A DNA stretch of 64,000 nt, taken from assembly GCF_022539505.1 (NCBI RefSeq), contig NC_061508.1, forward strand, positions 34,156,256 through 34,220,255, written 5' to 3'. The position numbers and the translations under genes were made by a program. A model generated the notes under the pieces. The model was not told the DNA's origin and did no database searches. It saw only the letters and a list, made by a program, of their open reading frames with translations. Shown here one piece after another: positions 23,034 to 34,064 of the stretch. The stretch is from Lolium rigidum. Its lineage: Eukaryota; Streptophyta; Magnoliopsida; Poales; Poaceae. Position 1 is the stretch's first letter. Each line of letters begins with the position of its first letter.

Positions 23034-23804
23034 CCTTACAAATACTCTTTTTTGACAAAGAAAATATATATCAATATTAAAAAGTTCATCATAAATCATA
23101 TAGCTTTGACATCCGTGTGCCATGGTGCTAAGTTTCTAGTCTCCCATCATGGTGCTTTCTTTTTAACACACCCAATTGCTAGAGCCTGGCGCGTGATTTC
23201 CTTTTTGTGATACTTATTTCTTGTTTCTTTCAATGGGACTAGTGCTCAGGCTTGGGCCATGCCAGGACAGCCTAGCACGTCCCATTTGTGCTTGGGATTA
23301 TGCCGGGATCAAGCCAGTAAGCTCATTAAGCGTGTAGTTCCATGTTGGCATGTCGCATTGTAACCTCAAAGCATCAAAGTACGACCCAGAACATTCCAGG
23401 ATGCCATCAGGCCACGCCAACACGAACCTAACCTGACCTTGTGTTGCTATAGACAAACAAGCATGGAGAGGGGCAAACATAGCCGCGCAGGGAATGGAAG
23501 ACCGTAGTTGTGTCCGTCGTGGATGCTCCTGGCAAGCTCACCATGGATGCTCTTGACGATGTGTTGTGGTCGAGCACCACTCCTTTATGGTTTCTAACCA
23601 TGGACTCATTTATACTTGGTGAAGAGGTGTTGAATCTGGATTCTAGAGGTGGCATTGGAGGAGTGTAGAGGACGAAAATGGGGGCGTTGCCATCCTCTTC
23701 ACGTGGCTAGCAACTATAGATATCGATCTGGGTTTCTTTTGGTTCCAGGAATGTAGGGACGGCAAAGCACTGGTAGAGAACATGTCTTCTCTACCGGTTC
23801 GGGA
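23034..23804. other. Intergenic DNA
   Basis: No gene supported; short open frames only. Around 23240-23310 the text has GGGCCATGCCAGGACAGCC and GGGATTATGCCGGGATC, without element ends. Confidence 0.35.
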
Positions 23805-23976
23805 GAGCCTTTAGTCCCGGTTGACCATCCGGGACTGCCAAAATTGGACTAAATCCCCCACCTTTAGTTCCGGTTGGCATATAAATCGGGACTAAAGGTC
23901 ATCCACGTGGCAGCGGCGGAACGCTCGAGCTGGCGGATCTTTAGTCCCGGTTGGTAACACCAACCGGGACTAAAGT
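23805..23976. repeat. TTTAGTCCCGGTT hairpin cluster (CACTA-associated type)
   Basis: The motif CTTTAGTCCCGGTTGGT and its complement occur several times. The last copy forms a perfect 17-bp stem (23939-23955 with 23959-23975) around the 3-nt loop AAC. Two degraded hairpins precede it (about 23813-23850 and 23868-23900). Such arrays are common in grass CACTA transposons and their derivatives. The following sequence (about 24180-24290, GCTTGTACGCATTCCTCCGG) also resembles non-coding CACTA segments from memory. No CACTA termini or transposase were seen. Confidence 0.6.
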
Positions 23977-24403
23977 CTACGCCAGTGTTTAGAGTTCTAG
24001 CCCATGTATTTTGTGTTTTCCATTTTTATTTATACATATTCTACGCTAATACATATATATATATTGCATGTTTATGCACATATAATATAATATATCATAT
24101 AATTTATTATAGTTTCTATCTAATTACATGGAGATCACTAGATTACATGGAGGCATTGGTGGCAATGGTGTTCTCCGCCTTTATGTATGACCTCGCTAAG
24201 TAAAAATCAAGCCAATTTCTCTTGAATTGCTTGTACGCATTCCTCCGGTAGAAGCTGACCTCGCAGATAATCGACCTTTAATAGGAGGAGATCAATATAT
24301 GTGTGTGTATATATAAATATAAATACTTCCTATTCATGGGTGTAGTTACACCCATATCTAATATACTACCATACATAAGTATATACGATACTTTATCAGT
24401 TTG
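23977..24403. other. AT-rich spacer, possible CACTA remnant
   Basis: Contains TA-rich tracts near 24047-24100 and 24297-24330. No gene supported. Confidence 0.35.
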
Positions 24404-25405
24404 ATTTTAAGACTTATTTTTGCATCATATATACAACGATGTCCTCTAGAAAAATTTGAGTTTGTTGATTGGTGCTTTCTTCCCTTTTGAAAAATACGAA
24501 ACTAGGCCTAACTGCCTAAGGGGCCACTCAATTTGGTATGATGGTCCAACAACGAAATTGGTCATAGTTTTTTACTTTTATTCTATGGTATATATAGGCT
24601 ACATGTAAATATTAGGGTGATCCATAGTTCAGGTCCACCCATAGATCCGCCATTGCTTTCCTGTGGTGCCAATGTCGTTCAATTGCAATTACATTTTTTA
24701 TACGGCCGAATGAACAAATGCTAATAGACGTGTATATAAAACATTACGGTATCTCCAAAAGGGTAGCTCATAGTGTCATATAGATAGAAAACTTTGGCGC
24801 GTTGGAGGTCTGACCTTGCAACGGACAAGAGACACGGTAAAGCAAGCATAGCCATAGCATCAGGCAAAAAGACATGTTCGATGCGCTATTTTTTCGGCGC
24901 CGCGACAACGAACGCTACATCAGGTGTTTGGACCTACTCGTATTTCCATTTCACTTTTGTGTGTGTTCTCCGCGGTTGTTGAAAAGCGGCGATCCCTTCA
25001 AGGGTCGGCATGTCAATTCTCATAAATAAACTTTCATATACTACCTCTAGAATATAGATTTGCCCGTAGATTTAAGATTTATTATCGCTTTATATTTACA
25101 ACTATGAGCTTGGGCTGCTTTTGGATGCATGCATCATTTGAGGGCTTGTGGAAACATAAGACTTTGCAATTTACAACAGTACTGTAATCAACATGTAAAA
25201 AACAACCACCATCGCACTTGGGGGTAAAAACTAATTTTGCAGAACACGGATGGCTAAAGCGAGACAGCAGCAACGCTGTGGTGTGGTCGTGTGGTGTGAC
25301 CAGGTTTGGGCTATGACGTCGCTGTTAGGTGGGCCCTGATTAGTATTATTTTATTTGGTTCTCCGTGGGACCCACATTTGGCAGCACCTGGGGAGAAGGA
25401 TGTTG

Positions 25406-26816
25406 AATCTGTAGTCCGTCCGTTTTGGATCCGATGGCAGCAGGTTGAATCACCTAAAAACACGGCGCTGCTGCTCAGGGAAAAACTCACGTCTAAGATT
25501 CACTTTCGCTCTCCATGGCCGTTCACGGAAGCTTGCCGTGGCGGCGCTAGGATTATATGCTCGGGTATTCATTGGGTATTCATTTTGCCAAATTCTTGTA
25601 ATTTTTGCTAAAAAAATATCTATTTTATCAAAAATTTCAGTGTTTTGCCAAAAAAATTCAGTGCTGCTCAGGGAGAGTTCGATGGCGCGGCGAATCTCCT
25701 CGTCTTTGCTGGCATGGCCGTCGTTCTGCAGCTTCTTCTGCGATTCGAAGGACTCGACAAGTGCTTGTTGCTGATTCGTCGCCTCGTTCGCGTGCGGCTC
25801 GTCATCGTCGGACTAGTCGAAGTCGTCGTCGCTGTCCTCCCTCCTCCACCGCCTCCGCCTCGTCGTCGTCCTCCTCCTCTGTCTCGTCCTCGTCCTCGTC
25901 CTTCTCCATTTGCACTCCACCGCTTGCCCATCTCCTCCTCTCGGCGCCGCCGCGCCTCTTCCGTCGTGGCGGCGTCGAACACCGGCGATGGTGTCCGCCA
26001 GCGCCGCCTCTTCCCACGCTTCGCTCTCCGCAGCTTCCGGGTCGATGTCGAACTGCGGTGCTGGAGACTGTAGTGGAGGGAACTGGCCGGCGCCGGGGCG
26101 GTTCGTTATTACGCAGGTGGTGTTTATGCGACGAGGGTTGTGCTTGAGGCGGAGAAAGGGCTGCCGGCGACTGTGGTGGCTACCATTGAGCGGGGAGGTC
26201 TTTTATAGATGTCGGTGTCGCTAGAAGAGGCGGGAAGATAGCGCGTGAAGAGGTTAGAAGCCGCGGAAAGAAAGCGCGGGAACGCGCGGTGGCGTGCGAA
26301 CTTCGGCGACGCGTGGAGGCAGCGCGGCGCCAACGAGACGTCTCGCCTGCCCCTCCGTCGCCATTAAGGCAAAGTTGCGATACTTTGTTCGTGAGTCGCT
26401 GACGCGTCGGGCCCGCTTCTTATCTCTCGCATTTCGTTGTGTCTGGCGTGCCCCGAGCCCATCCCCGCTCCTCAGGGGACACTCCGGGCACGCCGGACAC
26501 CGTATTGGATCGCGCCGGATGGAAAAGGCTTTTAGGCCGCGTGGTTGGGAATGAAATTTTGTCGGACGCGCCTAAATCTCTTTAAATGCTGCTTTAAGGG
26601 TCGCGGATGGAGATGTTAAGCACTAGTCGAGAGCGGCGTTGGCATGGCTCAAAGCTGGGCGTGCCGGCAAGCTTCCGTGAACGGCCATGGAGAGTGAAAG
26701 TGAATTTTAGACGTGAGTTTTTTCCTTCAACCTGCTGCCATCAGATCCAAAACGGACGGACTACAGACTCTACGTCCCTCTGCAGTTTTCATCACTACGT
26801 CAGACGATCTCGTTCC
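25406..26816. mobile_element. MULE-type insertion with long TIRs carrying gene-like cargo, 1411 bp
   Basis: Flanked by a perfect 9-bp duplication AGGATGTTG (25397-25405 and 26817-26825); copy A of the segmental duplication shows the same site empty. Long inverted arms match: left 25408-25541 (TCTGTAGTCCGTCCGTTTTG .. CTCCATGGCCGTTCACGGAA) against the complement of about 26650-26768. The right side has a further 47 nt beyond the matched arm, so the termini are asymmetric. The interior includes the broken coding fragment below and, ending near 26616, a segment (CTGCTTTAAGGGTCGCGGATGGAGATG) related to the right end of the PIF/Harbinger-type element at 27567-29085. That suggests an older element nested or captured inside. 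Confidence 0.82.
25676..26110 (-). pseudogene. Broken gene fragment carried in the MULE, acidic protein, unknown
   Basis: Minus-strand reading gives, in successive registers, FDIDPEAAESEAWEEAALAD, then FDAATTEEARRRREEEMGKR, then an Asp/Glu-rich run, and finally SDDDEPHANEATNQQQALVE followed by SFESQKKLQNDGHASKDEE and IRRAIELSLSS. The register changes and an in-frame TAG just before SDDDEP show it is not intact. A TATAAAAG motif lies upstream (complement of about 26205-26213), as if promoter and exon were captured together. I have the impression that similar predicted proteins are common in Triticeae repeats, but I cannot name a function. Confidence 0.5.
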
Positions 26817-26994
26817 AGGATGTTGTGACCCGGCCAGGATTCCATACGATGATGATGATTGACTTTTGGCAAAACAAAAGAAAACAACAAAACAAAAGGC
26901 ACGGTGTACTGCTACCAAATGCGAGCTGCATCATCCAACTTTAATCCCGCTTTTAGCGATGGGAGAGACTGAACAAATTTCCCGGAAGAAGCGT

Positions 26995-27007
26995 GAGGGA
27001 ATAATCT

Positions 27008-27039
<32 letters not shown>

Positions 27040-27058
27040 AGAACGAGGGAATAATCTG
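26995..27058 (-). mobile_element. Miniature retroposed insertion: A30 tail with 6 nt, 14-bp target duplication
   Basis: GAGGGAATAATCTG occurs at 26995-27008 and again at 27045-27058. Between them are 30 T residues (27009-27038) and GAGAAC. On the minus strand this reads GTTCTC followed by a 30-nt poly(A), the form expected of an extremely 5'-truncated LINE- or SINE-type insertion made by target-primed reverse transcription. Copy A of the segmental duplication has a single GAGGGAAT at the corresponding place. Confidence 0.65.
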
Positions 27059-27376
27059 GTTGTGTCACTCTACTATCAACTGAACCGTTCTTCGGAGTAT
27101 AGATTACTTGGGCTGAATTGATACGGTAAACTCGGAACGGGGCGCGGTCCGTGCCCGCGAATTGTGCCATGGGATCAGCTTGGCTTTGCAGAGTCGTACG
27201 GCAACTGCCGCGCGCTAACCTAACCACTCAGCCTAACTCAAGCTTTGGCTAAGCCCTAAGCCTGCCTCCTGCCTGCCTGATGATCCGCGATCCTACGTTA
27301 ATCGTGGATTCGTGGTTTGGTTGACTCACTCTTCGTCAACAACCTGACATGCATGCGCTGCTGTGACCATATTATT

Positions 27377-27563
27377 GATGTGCTTGGTGCTACTTGCTTT
27401 GTTTAGATGTGACACTAAACTACCTACTAGAATGAATATACCATATTTAGATTTGCCTGGTTGTATGCTTGATTTTGCTCGCCACGTGTCTCGTGTTACA
27501 GATACTATGACAGGATTTGTGTCCATATCCTCATTCGTCCATGCAATTTTTCATTCGTGGCTT
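27377..27563. other. Spacer
   Basis: Short non-coding stretch between the segmental duplication and the PIF/Harbinger-type element; nothing recognised. Confidence 0.35.
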
Positions 27564-27847
27564 TTAGAGTATCTCCAGCCGTGTTCCCCAAAACGTACCC
27601 CAAACTGCGCTGAATCAAATGTTTGGGGGACGTGTTTTATTCGTGCCGCGTTTGGGGATATTGCTTTCCAGCCACGTCCCCCAAATACCGCCCCCAAACT
27701 TTTTAAAATATTATTATTTTTGTTTTTTATTGCATTTTTATTTCAATAGAGAGACGAAACATTCCACAAACTAATACATAATTGAGAACATGGTTTAAAC
27801 AAACTAACACATAACTGGGAACATGGTTTACACAAACTAACACATAA

Positions 27848-28609
27848 TTAGGCACATGGTTTTACACAAAATAATACATAGTTTGGAACATGGTTTACAC
27901 AAACTAATAGTACATAGTTTGAATCATGGTTGACACAAATTAAAACATTGCAAAATAACGAAACTACTAGTATTGGCATCGCAGATTTCGTTTGTTTGCT
28001 GCCAAGAAAGAACACTCGCAGGCACTCCCAGTCACCCCAACTGGAAAATCCAGCTGGTGGCGGTACCCCTGTTGGTTCTTTCGAGGAAGAACAACTAGAA
28101 ACCTTCGTGCCTACTTTCGCTGCGAAGAAACAATACTCAGTCATTGTCCTCCTTGGCGCTACGCCGTGGTAGTGCCGGCAGCAGTGCGTCTCGTCGAACA
28201 CCTTGATGCTCATGTCGCACTAGCCAAGGTAGAAGAACGTGAGCATGAAGCTGGCTTGGAGGTGGTGGTAGCGCGCGAACTTCTCCCAGCTGGTGTAGAG
28301 GTACATCTTCCCGCGCGCGTCAAAGATCACTTCCACAATCCACCGGCAGCAGTCGCAGGCAGCCCCCCGCAGATGCAGCGAGGCCAGCTCATCGCCGACG
28401 ACAAAGTCGGCGAACTTATCCGGCAACCTCTGGATGCCGAGTGGGTCGCCCTTGAGGACGACGAAGAACTCGAACAACACTTGCCGCTCCTCCTCCTGCA
28501 GGTCCAATGATGAAGACGACGGTGTCGCAGGCGACGGCGAGCGTGCAGCTCTACCACGGCCACGACCACGACCACGGCCGCGTCCCCAGCCTCCGCCTCT
28601 ACCAGACAT
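27848..28609 (-). pseudogene. B3-domain DNA-binding protein inside the transposon, broken by one in-frame stop
   Basis: ATG at 28609-28607 starts MSGRGGGWGRGRGRGRGRGR (a Gly-Arg tract). A Ser/Pro linker follows, then the B3 core: FEFFVVLKGDP, LPDKFADFV, a Leu-rich strand, CRWIVEVIFD, GKMYLYTSWEKFARYHHL, FMLTFFYL. A TAG at 28222-28220 comes next. The frame continues without shift as CDMSIKVFDETHCCRHYH, the final B3 strand, to a stop at 27850-27848. Only this TAG interrupts the domain; a single substitution from a sense codon would account for it. B3 domains bind short DNA motifs in plant nuclei (ARF, RAV, REM families). Which subfamily is unclear. A truncated product lacking the last strand would probably not fold properly. 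Possible sequencing error cannot be excluded. Confidence 0.75.
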
Positions 28610-28691
28610 GGCGTCGACTCTTGAGATGGTGGCGGTTAGGGTTGGGGAGAGAGGCGCTAGGATTTGTGTGTGAGAGGGACGATGAGAGAGA

Positions 28692-28705
28692 GACCCTTTT
28701 ATAGG
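28692..28705 (-). promoter_or_regulatory. Candidate TATA box of the B3 ORF
   Basis: GGCCTATAAAAGGG on the minus strand, about 85-95 bp upstream of the ATG, followed by a CT-rich stretch (TCTCTCTCTCATCG) typical of a plant start region. Confidence 0.5.
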
Positions 28706-29352
28706 CCGAAGGGAGGCGGGGGAGCGGTGGCGCTCATTAACGTCGGCACGCAGAGCTAGGCGCGACGAGACGCTTCGCTGCGCCTCTGCGGGAACTGCAC
28801 CGTCGCTGCGCGCCAATAACTTCCGTCACGAGGTAGGCGACGGTTAGGTTAAACTTCAATGTGCCGCTGACGCTTCGGTCCCGCCACTCTTCGCCTTGCT
28901 TTTCGTTGTGTTCGGCGTCCCCCTGGCGTCCCCTGTGTAGCGGCGATAGGCTCAGGGCGCCTGACACCGTATTGGGCCGCGTCGGACAAAAAGAGGCTTT
29001 GGGGCACGCGGCTGGGAATTTTTTTTCGTCCGGCGCGCCCCAAATCTCTTTGGGTACGCTTTAGGGGACGCGGCTGGAGATGCTCTTAGCGTGCATTTGG
29101 TTAATTTGTGGACAATTGTGTATGGGATGGATAATCCAAAAAAAAAAAATTGGATGGATAAATCCATATTTCGTGATCCCTTTTTTTGTTTGGTTGGAAG
29201 GATTTGCGGATGGGATGGGACCCATCCATACTAGGCTACCAAGCACACATCTATGTAAAAAGAGGATGAGCCCATCCCATCTCTCATTTCGCCATTAAAT
29301 GAATACACGCTTACAGAGGAAGTTTGAATAAATTCCTCCCGGTGATGTGGGG

Positions 29353-32300
29353 TGTAGCGACCCGGGAAAATCCCCATATTAGATTTGTTTGTTATTTTTC
29401 TTTTTTTTGCATCGTCATGTCATCATGCATACATCATACCATGTTTTCACAAATAAAATTATTTTGTAATCCCTATTTCAATATTTTCCCTCTCATATGG
29501 TTTATATAATAAACCTCCTCATTCCATTTCATCTAACAAAACCCTAACACAAAAACTTTCAAACAAATAAAATTATTTCAAATGTTTCCAAATTGTTCTT
29601 GGTTCTTTTGTTCTCTTCCTCTCTCTTCCACTCTACATTCTTTCTCTTTCTCTTTGTTCTACCGTGCATCTTTCAAATATCATGAAAACCTTCCAGCCCA
29701 ACCTTCCTTCTATTTTCAAGTCACGGAAGCAAAACATCATCAGCCCGGCAGCCCTTTTCCTTCTTTCTTTGCCTATGCTCTAGCCCAACCTCGTTTATGG
29801 TTGTCTTCTTTTCAATCCTCCAAAGCCCACATCCTCATTGCTTTCTCTTCACACCGACCCAGCCCATCAGGGCCAAACTATCTCCATAGCAACCGCATCT
29901 TCTTCCTCCTGTACGGCAATCATCGGAACGGTGCCACGTCGACCAGCAGCTGGATGGGACGGCCGATGTTTCTGCACCCGACTCCCTTTAAAACCAGTGC
30001 TCACATGTCCCATCAAACCCTAAGCCTAGTCCTCTTCCCCGCCGCCGCCACTCTCTCTTCTCTGCCTCCACTCGCTCGCGCATCCTTCTCCGCCCCACGC
30101 AACACGTCGGCACATCGACGTACTCATCCGCAAGCGCACGCAGCAGCCGTCGCCGTCTTCCGCAAGGTCTGCCTCGTGCTGCTCTTCCATGACCCCGCCG
30201 GCCCGCGCGCGACGGCCATGTCGTTCTCTGTGTCCAAGCTCATCTGCACCACGTCGACGCCCAGCTAGTTCCAGTCGTCGCCCTCGCCCTCCAGTCCAAG
30301 GTCGCCGTCCGCCTCCCTGCTACGCGTCTGTGTCTCGAAGCCCTGCGACCAAGTTTTTCCCGTGCTCCGGCGCTCCTCCATCCGTCGGTATCACGTGCGC
30401 CAGCAGGCAAGGAGCTGCTTTGTTGATTCTATCTCTTGCAGTGCGTTTCCTTAACATGACCTGAGGCTAACTCTGCTGGTTCGTGACCGCGTCCTTCTCC
30501 ATCCTGCAGGCACGTTCCTGGACGGCCGTCGCACTTCGGTGTTGTTCCGGCCACAAGCTTGCCTCCTCCGTAGTCTACCCCCGGCCAACCTTCGTCCCCA
30601 TCGCCGGCGCCTTCTCCGACGTTTCCTCCTCGTCTCCGACCACCCCAGGGTGAGCAGCAGCAGCACCCCCTCTTCCTCCTCCCTGCATGATCTCTGGATC
30701 GTCGTTTGTGAGAAGAGATCGAGTATATGAAAACGCCAGCTTTCTGTTTCACGGTACCGTTTTCCGACGAGTTTTGCCGGCGGCACCGACCACCTCACTA
30801 CGAGTTTCTTGTTCCAGTAGATGCACAACTTCAACCTCTTTCTTCTGGTCTTTGAATCGTTTAAAACCGTGCAGTGTAGGCGACGCCATCTTCGTTCAAA
30901 GTTCAGGCCAGAAACAGTTTTCAGTTCTCAGCTGGCAGCGTCTCGTCTCTGATCCGTTTTTCCGGCGAAGTTCACCGGCATTTCAGACCACTTCAGCACA
31001 AGCGAATGGTTCCTTTATATTCTCCCCACAACCAGCTCCATCTTTGTTTTTGGTTCGCGCAAAACCGTGCCTGATTTTCGTCGCGGTCACGACTTTAAAA
31101 ACTGTGCACATTCGCTATCTACAGGGACGCGCTGTCACGATCTTCAGTTCGTAGTGTCATATTCAGTTAACTTGCTCACAGCACTATACCTTGTCTGCAT
31201 TCCTTTCTACACCAAATCTGGGCAGTCACTTCGCTCTGTCCACTCGATCCACGCTCAGCAGATCCCAAGATCAGTTTCCAATCCATTCAAACAAATAAGC
31301 TGTTTTGTTGGCCAGTACGTCCCAGCACCATCTGGCCCGACACAGGCTATCCCACCATTCCAGTCAAGATCCTTCTGTCTATTCCTTTTCTTATTTTGCA
31401 ATACAAATCTGTTCTTAACTTTTAAATACAAATTCAAATGCAAAAGTTTTATGTATGAAAGTTTATCAGAAAAATGCAAGGATCATGAATATGCCATCCA
31501 TTCATATGTTTGCATCTTGCATCATGTCGCGCTTTGATGGTTTGTGCATTCACCTCACATATATGCGGAGTATTTCGGACACCGACTATAGTTTTCCCCG
31601 CTCCGTTTAATTTTGATGTAGCTCACCTTGCCATGCTATGCCATGCTAATCAACACTTAAGTTTGGCGGTAGAAAATGCAACTCCAACCTAATTTGTGTG
31701 TCCGAGGATCCGACTCCGATTAATTTGGATAAGATGCATTGCACCATCTTTGCCATGCCATGCATATCATCTTGCTCATGCCGATTCTTCTTTATCCGTA
31801 GTAGTAAGACTTGCATACGTTGTGTGTGTTCCAGCATCTGCTTCTTCCCGGATAGGATCACGAAGTGGTGTGGTGGGATACGACGAGTTCTCCGGATGTT
31901 CCTCGGCAAGCTTTAACAGGCAAGCATTTCCCCTATACTTACGCCCTCGTGAAGTCGCTCACCTATTTTATTTTCCTTCTCCCTTATGCTATCCTTGAGT
32001 TGCGTTCTTGTCACGTGTCCCTTCCATTTGTTACCTCAAGCAGCCTATATTGCCTCCACCAACCACCTACGGCTATTGTTTGGTTATCGGGTCCGCCTTG
32101 CGAGTCGTAGTGCATGCTAGTCTTGTTATATCTCGTTACCGTTACCGCTATCTTATCGGTTATCTGTTGGGAATCATGACACATGCTACATGGTTATATC
32201 TGTTGAGGGAATCATGGTTACTTGTTAATAGTTGTTAGCGGAGGCATCGGTGAGTCAGTTGATCGTTTTGTGACGGCTCACTTGTGTTTCTTTAAAATCT

Positions 32301-33639
32301 AGGACCCAGAGTTCTTGTTATACGTTCAGAGGCTGAGCGCTCTAACCACACGTGGGTATGTTTCAGGTCTCCCTCGACCACTGCTCGGAATCTACGACTT
32401 TGTCCGGTGGCCACAACTAGTTTGCAATGTTTTACCATTTGTTGTTTGCGTGCATGCCGACTGTTACTTATTTATTTTGGGAAGCCCCTGGGTGCCTTGT
32501 ATCCCTTGTTTACGGTATGCACGTATAGGTCGCGGAGCCGCTGCGAAGTGGTTTATCGCCCCAGTGTGTGTTTAAACCACCTAGTACGCTGTCGCAAACA
32601 GCTAGGTCCGCTTCGGAGATACGGCCGGACTTCGATACGGGTTTAACTTAGTTAGGTGGCTTCCTGGACATTGTTGTCGTGACGGAGAGTGCGAGTCGTG
32701 ATGCTCCACCTTTTTGACATTTGACTTTGGAGTTGATCGTGCGTGTGGGCACTTTTGGGCACCCCTGCAGGGTTAAATCTTATCGATAAGCCGTGTCCGC
32801 GGTTATGGACGACTTGGAGCTGTATGACTCGACCATAGACAACTTACACATGTTGTTTCAATACTAATAACTTGTGTAGTAAGATAGAACAACTTAAATA
32901 ATAACTGGTTAAAACTTGTCAACCGCGTGAATGCCCTTGTAAGTACCTCCTTGCGAGGGGGGAACACTTCGGTACGTGTTATGTTTGCGAGTATAGAAGC
33001 GTTAGTTATGCGCTCTCTCATCTTCTCTGATTAGACGACTGTTGTAGAGTGTCTCTATAGGTTTTTAGTGCTTGCGCGCTGCCGCTTAACCCCACCATAT
33101 TGCCTATGACGTTCCTCTTGCGTCCTCTAAGTCCCCTGCGTGCCTCAAGTACAAAGGACGAGCGGTTGACGAATGCTTATACGTCTTGAAGTCTTGTTAA
33201 GTACGAACCGTACTTATTGCTTCGCTTCTACGGGATATAGCCGGGCAGGTATGAAGATATGTTCGATGAAGACGACGTTAGCAAGGTTACCCTTCGGCTT
33301 GGCACAGGCAGGGTTATGGACGCCACTGGTTATCTTCAGGACTCTTAGTCCAATTTGTATCTTGTCCGTACTCGGACATATTTGATCTTCTGTATGATTT
33401 GGATCTTTGTATGTATCTATTTGTATCTTGACTCGTTGGAGTCGTTGTTGTAATATATGTTTCTTGTGGGCTCTATTGTAATCCTGTTGTAATGTTACTG
33501 CTCGTGATTGATTCCACCCGCATCGCGTGCATGCTTCGGCGTGTACGAGGCGCTTGGTGGTGCGTCTCCTAAAATTGATATCGTGCGGATTTCGGCGAGT
33601 TCGCTGGGATCCTCATGGTACCGGTTTTGGGGCGTCACA
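29353..33639 (+). repeat. Left LTR of the LARD-like element (4287 bp)
   Basis: TG..CA termini. Contains a TTTAAAA motif at 29987-29993 followed by CT-rich leader-like DNA, a candidate promoter. Repeated open frames (for example 29582-30268) occur identically in the other LTR, so their double appearance says nothing about coding; no motif is recognised in them. Confidence 0.9.
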
Positions 33640-34064
33640 AGTTGGTATCAGAGCCTCAGGTTAACGGTACCCCACTAGTCCAGCCTGTAGGATAACCTTG
33701 CCAACGGTCGTTGAGTTTAGAGTGTCCAAACTATTTTCTAAAATTCGTTGGATAGATCTAATTAGCTCTGCATTTTTCTCCTTACCTCTATTCTTTCTCA
33801 TCTTACCTATGCGAGTTTTGAATCTTCTCTTATCTTCTTCTCTGAGTATTAGGTTCCGACGTGGGTTGGACGATCTTTGCCTTATCCTAATAGGTCCGAT
33901 CTTCGGAGATCCCGACGAAAGCGCATCATCGACAACGGAGCAACGACTTCTTGTTAGTGGTGTCGCGACGATCTACACGGTGCATGAAGACTCGATAGTT
34001 TAACCAACTCCCCCTTAGGTTGACGTGGAACCTCGGGGCGAGGTTCCTTGTTAGTGGTGTCGAT
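33640..34064 (+). other. Internal region of the LARD-like element with PBS
   Basis: TGGTATCAGAGC at 33643-33654 is complementary to the 3' end of initiator Met tRNA. The remaining roughly 400 bp has no long ORF. A 16-bp direct repeat CTTGTTAGTGGTGTCG occurs at 33950-33965 and 34047-34062, the second copy ending 2 nt before the right LTR, where a polypurine tract would be expected. Confidence 0.85.

Larger units (their letters stand above)
24404..27376. repeat. Segmental duplication copy B (direct orientation to 15605-17300)
   Basis: Collinear with copy A from ATTTATTTTTGCATCATATA through GTTTGGTTGACTCACTC. Its first about 1 kb is one unit of the 958-bp repeat family seen at 14.3-16.2 kb. It is longer than copy A because of the MULE at 25406-26816 and a small poly(T) insertion at 27009-27044. 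Numerous substitutions separate the copies, so this is not recent. Confidence 0.8.
27567..29085 (-). mobile_element. PIF/Harbinger-type non-autonomous DNA transposon, 1519 bp
   Basis: Flanked by TTA on both sides (27564-27566 and 29086-29088), the PIF/Harbinger target duplication. Terminal inverted repeats of about 35-40 bp: left GAGTATCTCCAGCCGTGTTC, right-end complement GAGCATCTCCAGCCGCGTCC. No DDE transposase or Myb-like ORF is present. The interior carries a B3-domain coding sequence on the minus strand with its own TATA (GGCCTATAAAAGGG, complement of about 28692-28705), so the element looks like a gene-carrying derivative. Confidence 0.85.

Noticed and set aside
29090..29300. Possible further MITE (GTGCATTTGGTT .. 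ACCAAGCACAC)
   Set aside because: Inverted similarity is short and no target duplication could be fixed.
29582..30268. 228-codon ATG frame, repeated at 34294-34980
   Set aside because: Lies in the LARD LTR, so it is duplicated by the LTR structure itself; no domain, and composition is Ser/Phe/Pro-rich leader-like DNA.
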